NCBI RefSeq assembly: GCF_016865425.1
Contig: NZ_AP023355.1
Location: 558,001 to 622,000 of the forward strand
Length of the DNA: 64,000 nucleotides
Direction: 5' to 3'
Source of the DNA: Actinocatenispora thailandica
GTDB taxonomy: Bacteria > Actinomycetota > Actinomycetes > Mycobacteriales > Micromonosporaceae
A model generated the notes under the pieces. The model searched no databases, had not been told where the DNA came from, and saw nothing but the letters and a program-made list of their open reading frames with translations. How positions within the stretch are numbered: position 1 is the stretch's first letter; each line of letters opens with the position of its first letter. Both the position numbers and the translations under genes were made by a program. Shown piece after piece: positions 59,744 to 64,000 of the stretch.

Positions 59744-60298
59744 TCACCGGGAGTCGGGCTCGCCTTCGCCGCGGCGCCGCCGACCCTCCTGCACCGCGGC
59801 GGTTGCCAGACAGAACCAGCCCAGCACGCCGAAGAAGATCCGGTCGGTGGCGGCCCGGGACCGCCAGTACTCGGTTTCGGAGATCTCGGTGACCTGGCCG
59901 GAACCCGCGTTGCGCCAGTAACGGTCGCCGCGGTGTACCAACCCGAACGGGCTTGCCATCGGCATGCTCACCAGGATGGACGACACCAGCACCACGCCCG
60001 CGATGCTGGCAGGCACCCGGAGCCGTCGGGGTAACGCGGCGGCCGACCGGATGTCGTCCGCCATGGCCAGCCAGGATCTGTTCCAGCTGCGACGCTGGCG
60101 GTGGATGCTCCACTGCGCCAGCACGGCACCGGCCACCGCGACCGGCACCGCGGGCATCGACAACCACCACGGTGGGGCCCACGGGCCGGGCAGCACCGTG
60201 ACCCCCACCAGAGCCACGCAGTACGCCGTCGCGACGGTGGCGACGCGGATCAAGATCAGCACCGGACGATGGTGGCAACGCGCCCGTTCGTTGGCCAT
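59744..60298 (-). CDS. Three-helix membrane protein with a rare TTA codon
   Basis: A 184-residue protein with hydrophobic segments ILIRVATVATAYCVALVGVTV, LSMPAVPVAVAGAVLAQW and VPASIAGVVLVSSILVSM, plus a weaker C-terminal one (FFGVLGWFCLATAAV). No family recognised. It contains an in-frame TTA leucine codon (60032-60034 on the complementary strand), in the AALPRRLRV stretch. It is the only TTA codon I find in an annotated gene here, so translation may depend on the bldA-type tRNA at 9.26 kb. The ATG at 60298 lacks a strong ribosome site. Confidence 0.75.
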   Translation of the reverse strand: MANERARCHHRPVLILIRVATVATAYCVALVGVTVLPGPWAPPWWLSMPAVPVAVAGAVLAQWSIHRQRRSWNRSWLAMADDIRSAAALPRRLRVPASIAGVVLVSSILVSMPMASPFGLVHRGDRYWRNAGSGQVTEISETEYWRSRAATDRIFFGVLGWFCLATAAVQEGRRRRGEGEPDSR

Positions 60299-60426
60299 CG
60301 GCCGTACGGTGCGGATCGCCCGCGCCCGGCCGCCCGGTGACGGTGAGGGGGGTCCGTCGCCGGTTCGCTGCCTGGCGCGGGCGATCTCGCGGGCGGGCAA
60401 ACCCGCCCGGTGGGTGTTGCCGGGGT

Positions 60427-60456
60427 GTGCCGCCGGGGGCGAGGACCCGGCGGCAC
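60427..60456 (-). terminator. Hairpin terminator after the secreted protein gene
   Basis: GTGCCGCCGGG (60427-60437) and CCCGGCGGCAC (60446-60456) form an 11-bp stem with an 8-base loop, nine bases past the stop on the minus strand. A smaller stem, CGGGCGGG/CCCGCCCG (60390-60409), follows. Confidence 0.75.
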
Positions 60457-60464
60457 GACGATCT

Positions 60465-61919
60465 TCAGGACACGTCGAGGGCGGTGTCGTCGAGCACGAA
60501 GGACGTCTGCAGCTTGGAACCCTCGGTACCGGTGAAGCGGAGAGTGACGGTCTGCCCCGCGTACCCGGAGAGGTCGACGGATTTCTGCACGTAGCCGGAG
60601 GTCGCGTCGGTGTTGGAGTAGCTGGCCAGCGTGCTGGTGCCGGCCGAGGTGACCGCGTCGAGCTTCAGCTTGTCGTACGCGGTGCTGCTGGTCTCGGCGG
60701 TGTCGATGTGCAGCCAGTACGAGAACGTCGCGGTGCCGCAGCCGGCGGGGATGGCGACCGACGTGGACAGCGTGTCGGTGTGCGTGCTGCCGTAGCCGTC
60801 GAGCCACGCCTTGTACGACCCGGTGTGTGCCGGCTCCTGCGAACTGGTGGTGATCACGCCGGAGGTGGCCGACCAGCCGGTGCTGCCGCTCTCGAAGCCG
60901 GCGTTGCTGATCAGCTGACCGGCGGTGCAGGTACCGCCGCCCCCGGTGCCGCCGCCGGTGGTGGAGCCGCCGCCCAGCCACGCGGTCGCGTTCAGCGCCA
61001 GCGCGGCGTTGCTGTTCGTGTTCCACCCGTCGTACAGGGTGTTGCCGGACTGGCCGGTGCCATCGTCGATGGGGGAGCTGTCCCCCCAGACCGCGACCCG
61101 GCCGCTGCCGAAACTGCTGGTGGCGAAGAACGAACCGGTGTCGCCGCCGGCGGTCGCGGACGACTGGTAGACGAGGCCCTTGACGGCGGAGTTGTCGGCC
61201 GGCTTGAGCGTCTGCGTGGTGCCGTCGTTGATGCTGGACGAGGTCACGTCGCCGAAGCTGCCGTGCAGCACCGGGTCGCTGCTGTCGGAGATCGCCTTCG
61301 GGGTGTCGGCGTTGATGTCCTTGACGTCGATCGAGAACCCGAACGGGTCCGACGAGTCGACGCTGTTGTTGGTCATCAGGTCGTTGAGCACGCCGACCGA
61401 GTCGATGCCGTCGTTGTTGCGGTCGCTGTTGTTGTGGTCGCTGATCATGAACAGCCCGCCGCCGGCCTGCACGAACTTCATCACCGCGGTCTTCTCTGCG
61501 GCGCTGAGCTGCACGTTCGGCTCGGGGAGCACGAACACGTCGACGTTGGCGAGGTCCTGCGCGCCGCCCCCGCCGTACGTGATGGTGTCGCCGGCCGGCA
61601 GCGTCTGCAGGCTGTACCCGCCGGTCTTCTGCAGCGCCACCCCCCAGGACGACAGCGCGCCGGTCCAGTCGGTCTCGGACTGCGGGTTCGCGTTCTCTCC
61701 CAACGGATCCGGCTGGGAGGTACTGATGATCCAGTCGGCGTTGCCGGCGGTCTCCGCCTTGCTGTTGTCGAACAGGACCCGGATCGGCGCGTCGGCGTTC
61801 GGGGTGGCGGTGTGGCGCGCCGGCGCTCCGGCGGCGGTGCTGGCGCCGGCGAGCAGGGCGCCCACCAGGGCGGCCCCGCCGAGCAGTGCGATGGTGCGCG
61901 GTCGTGTCGTCAGGCGCAT
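60465..61919 (-). CDS. Large secreted protein with DUF4350-like and jelly-roll domains
   Basis: A 484-residue exported protein. The signal peptide is clear ([25 protein letters not shown]). Residues about 45-320 resemble a GATase-I/ThuA or DUF4350-like alpha-beta domain ([72 protein letters not shown]). A Gly/Thr linker leads to a C-terminal beta-sandwich of about 140 residues ([45 protein letters not shown]) found at the end of many actinobacterial secreted hydrolases. No catalytic set is assigned. The ATG at 61919 has GGGAGGTCC upstream. Confidence 0.82.
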   Translation of the reverse strand: MRLTTRPRTIALLGGAALVGALLAGASTAAGAPARHTATPNADAPIRVLFDNSKAETAGNADWIISTSQPDPLGENANPQSETDWTGALSSWGVALQKTGGYSLQTLPAGDTITYGGGGAQDLANVDVFVLPEPNVQLSAAEKTAVMKFVQAGGGLFMISDHNNSDRNNDGIDSVGVLNDLMTNNSVDSSDPFGFSIDVKDINADTPKAISDSSDPVLHGSFGDVTSSSINDGTTQTLKPADNSAVKGLVYQSSATAGGDTGSFFATSSFGSGRVAVWGDSSPIDDGTGQSGNTLYDGWNTNSNAALALNATAWLGGGSTTGGGTGGGGTCTAGQLISNAGFESGSTGWSATSGVITTSSQEPAHTGSYKAWLDGYGSTHTDTLSTSVAIPAGCGTATFSYWLHIDTAETSSTAYDKLKLDAVTSAGTSTLASYSNTDATSGYVQKSVDLSGYAGQTVTLRFTGTEGSKLQTSFVLDDTALDVS

Positions 61920-62047
61920 GGGACCTCCCTGGCCGTGAGCAGAACAGGTCAGGATAAGTGCCCACAGACGCCGGCAACAGTGGCAAAAACACCTATTCAC
62001 CCGAGCGCTGGCATCCGTTCACACACCGTTACGGAACGGGCGGGCGG

Positions 62048-63301
62048 TCAGGCTTCGCCGCTGCGCCGGGCGGACTCCGCGGCAGCGGGCGCCGGATCGC
62101 GCGGCTGGCGGGGCAACTCGTCGAACGCGACCAGCGCGGACTGCTCGCTCGCCACCAGCTCCGGTGCCTGCAACTGGCGGGCCGCCGACTCGACCTGCGG
62201 CGGCGCGCCGAGCAGCTCGGCCGCCTCCGACTCGCCCGCCACCCCCAGGTCGGCGAACTTGCGCGCGGTCACCAGCACCCGGCTCTCCAGCGAGCCGACC
62301 GTCTTGTTGTACGCCGTCACCGCACCGGACAGCGCGCCACCGAGCTTGGCGACGTGCCCGCCCATGGTGGCGAGCCGCCCGTACAGCTCCTTGCCGAGCC
62401 GGTGCACGTCGGCCGCGTTCGCGGCGAGCGCGTCCTGCCGCCACGCATACGCCACCGTGCGCAGCAGGGCGATCAGCGTCGCCGGGGTCGCGATCACCAC
62501 GTTGCGTTCGAACCCGTGCTCCAGCAGGGTCGGGTCGCGCTGCAGTGCGGCGTCCAGGAACGTGTCCGCGGGCACGAACAGCACCACGAACTCGGGCGCC
62601 GTCTCGAACGCCGACCAGTACGCCTTGGCGGCGAGCTGATCGACGTGCCCGCGCAGGTGCCGGGCGTGCGCGTCCAGCCGGGCGTTGCGGGTCTGCTCGT
62701 CCCGCGCCTCCATCGCGTCCAGGTAGCCGCTGAACGGCGCCTTCGCGTCGACCACCACCTGCTTGCCGCCGGACAGGTGCACCACCAGATCGGGCCGGAC
62801 GACCGCGTCGTCGGTGGTCACGGTGACCTGCTCGTCGAAATCGCAGTGCGACACCAGGCCGGCCGCCTCCACGATGCGCCGCAGCTGGTGCTCGCCCCAC
62901 CGGCCGCGCACCTGCGGGGCGCGCAGCGCCGACACCAGCTGGCCGGTCTGGGTGCGCAACTGCTCGGAGGTACCGGCCACCTCGCGCAGCTGCTCGCGCA
63001 ACTCCGCGTAGGCGCCGACCCGGGACCGCTCCAGCTCGGCCAGCTGCTGCTCGTACCGCGAGAGGCTGTCGCGCAGCGGGGCGACCAGGGTGCCGAGGCT
63101 CGCCGACTGCTCGCGGGCGGCGTCGTGGGTGAGCGTCCGCAGCGACTGCTCCAGCCGCTGCTCGCCATCGCGCGCCGCGGCCAGCCGCTCCTCCAACCGG
63201 GCGGTGTCGGCGGCGGCCCGGGAACGGGCGAACAGCACCCCGATCGCCGCTCCCGCGGCGAGGCAGAGCACGGCGACGACGAGTACGACAGCGACGTCCA
63301 T
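62048..63301 (-). CDS. rmuC: RmuC-family DNA recombination protein
   Basis: A 417-residue RmuC protein: one N-terminal membrane helix (VAVVLVVAVLCLAAGAAIGVLF), a coiled-coil (about 30-110) and a PD-(D/E)xK nuclease-like core with GRWGEHQLRRIVEAAGL, RPDLVVHLSGGKQVVVDAKAP (the Asp and the D-A-K site) and FVPADTFLDAAL. RmuC limits rearrangements at inverted repeats. ATG 63301; the in-frame ATG 63313 is an alternative. Confidence 0.93.
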   Translation of the reverse strand: MDVAVVLVVAVLCLAAGAAIGVLFARSRAAADTARLEERLAAARDGEQRLEQSLRTLTHDAAREQSASLGTLVAPLRDSLSRYEQQLAELERSRVGAYAELREQLREVAGTSEQLRTQTGQLVSALRAPQVRGRWGEHQLRRIVEAAGLVSHCDFDEQVTVTTDDAVVRPDLVVHLSGGKQVVVDAKAPFSGYLDAMEARDEQTRNARLDAHARHLRGHVDQLAAKAYWSAFETAPEFVVLFVPADTFLDAALQRDPTLLEHGFERNVVIATPATLIALLRTVAYAWRQDALAANAADVHRLGKELYGRLATMGGHVAKLGGALSGAVTAYNKTVGSLESRVLVTARKFADLGVAGESEAAELLGAPPQVESAARQLQAPELVASEQSALVAFDELPRQPRDPAPAAAESARRSGEA

Positions 63302-63429
63302 GGGCGCCAGCATGCCCCGCGGGTGCGACGATTTCACGCACCGCCACGGGTGCGGATCGTTGCGGACGTACCGGGCAGGGCGGACGGGCTCTCGGGTAAG
63401 CGCTTGGTAAATGCGGGTACCGTCGATTC

Positions 63430-64000
63430 ATGAAGACGCTCGTGCTGGTCATCGTTCTCGTGGTGCTCGTCGTCGCCGGCGCCGTGTGGTGGTCCCGCGC
63501 CAGCAAGCAGCGCAAGGAGCGCGCCCTGGCCGACGCCCGCGCCGACGCCCAACGGTGGTACGAACGCCTCGGCGGCCAGGTGATGAACCTGGTCCCGAAC
63601 GACGACACCGCGGTCAAGCAGGCGCTGGTCGACGCCGGTGAGCGGTACAACGCGGCCGGCAGCCAGCTCGACCAGGCCACCAGCACCAAGCAGTTCGAAC
63701 TCGCCGGGCACACCGCGCTGGAGGGGCTCTACTACGTCCGCGCCGCCCGCACCGCGATGGACCTCGACCCGGGGCCCGACCTGCCGCCGATGCCCGGTCA
63801 GCGCACCGCCGGCGCGCTGACCGCCGAGCGCGAGGTCACCCTGGAGGGCAAGGAGTACCGGGCCGGGCCGCAGGCCAGCTCGGACACGCCGTACTACTAC
63901 CCCGGTGGCGTGGTGCGCGGCCGGCCCGTCCCGGCCGGGTGGTACTCGGAGCCGTGGTGGAAGACCGCTCTGGTCGCCGGCGCCGCCGGGGTCGGCACGA
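63430..64000 (+). CDS. Single-pass membrane protein, truncated at window edge
   Basis: The first 190 codons of a gene that runs off the window. The product starts with a membrane helix (TLVLVIVLVVLVVAGAVWW) and a basic patch, followed by a helical part (ADAQRWYERLGGQVMNLVPNDDTAVKQALVDAGERYNAAGSQLDQATSTKQFELAGHTALEGLYYVRAARTAMDLDPG, read in pieces) and a Tyr/Pro-rich segment (DTPYYYPGG), with another hydrophobic stretch beginning at the edge. It resembles actinobacterial DUF1542-type membrane proteins, a tentative match. ATG 63430 has TACCGT at -12 to -7, so it is probably leaderless. Confidence 0.75.
   Translation, partial: MKTLVLVIVLVVLVVAGAVWWSRASKQRKERALADARADAQRWYERLGGQVMNLVPNDDTAVKQALVDAGERYNAAGSQLDQATSTKQFELAGHTALEGLYYVRAARTAMDLDPGPDLPPMPGQRTAGALTAEREVTLEGKEYRAGPQASSDTPYYYPGGVVRGRPVPAGWYSEPWWKTALVAGAAGVGT

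Noticed and set aside
60256-61992. Long minus-strand frame overlapping the secreted protein gene
   Set aside because: The neighbouring frame encodes a signal peptide and recognisable domains with a good ribosome site; this one is rich in Arg/Gly/His with no fold.
1-64000. Insertion sequences, prophage or integrative elements
   Set aside because: I saw no transposase, integrase, phage structural gene or flanking direct repeats; the tRNA at 9.26 kb has no adjacent integrase.

Overview
The window is very GC-rich DNA with tightly packed genes, G/C-ending codons and many GTG starts. Its gene set is that of a mycothiol-making actinomycete: the mycothiol conjugate amidase Mca, DUF4307 and DUF4245 proteins, a PIN-PhoH protein, an F420/PPOX-type enzyme, and a tRNA-Leu(UAA) of the bldA type. 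The family mix (MoxR/DUF58 cluster, GH16 and GH43-like carbohydrate genes, many SGNH hydrolases) suggests Micromonosporales or a close relative. I cannot name the species.

Layout. 1-4.1 kb is a MoxR/DUF58 operon that ends at a long hairpin. 4.2-9.2 kb holds an NDH-2-like oxidoreductase, an OafA-type acyltransferase with an SGNH domain, and a disulfide oxidoreductase. 9.2-13.8 kb holds the tRNA-Leu(UAA), a TOPRIM protein, RNase HI, a MerR operon with a textbook 19-bp-spacer promoter, and a TetR gene divergent from two membrane genes. 14-17.7 kb has a secreted lipase, glutamate decarboxylase and a GH16 glucanase. From about 17.8 to 59.7 kb the conserved genes follow the order I recall around Rv1074c-Rv1110 of Mycobacterium tuberculosis: thiolase, SGNH esterase, cbs, metB, greA, DUF4307, mca, small membrane protein, DUF255, cis-prenyltransferase, PIN-PhoH, glpX, DUF4245, xseB/xseA, ispH. 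Lineage-specific genes are set between them: an orphan cytochrome b with paired operators, msrA, an amidase, an HTH-citrate synthase fusion, a GGDEF-EAL protein, a GH43 remnant and a two-part asparagine-synthase-like/F420-ligase-like protein. 59.7-64 kb has a membrane protein, a large secreted protein, rmuC and a truncated gene at the edge.

How the genes fit together. CBS and the MetB-type enzyme give transsulfuration; Mca, MsrA and the two disulfide/NADH oxidoreductases belong to thiol and redox homeostasis. IspH and the cis-prenyltransferase supply isoprenoids. RNase HI, XseA/XseB and RmuC act on nucleic acids. GlpX serves gluconeogenesis.

Notable points. Many genes have a TANNNT-like hexamer at -12 to -7 from the start codon and no Shine-Dalgarno sequence, so leaderless transcripts look common. 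Three genes (the lipase at 14.9 kb, the small gene at 18.8 kb and the GGDEF-EAL gene at 41.0 kb) show apparent one-base frame breaks in GC-rich runs, which may be real or sequencing errors. The strongest candidate for new biology is the 750-residue protein at 46.2-48.5 kb: an asparagine-synthase-like fold that lacks its catalytic Cys and PP-loop, fused to an F420-0:glutamate-ligase-like domain.
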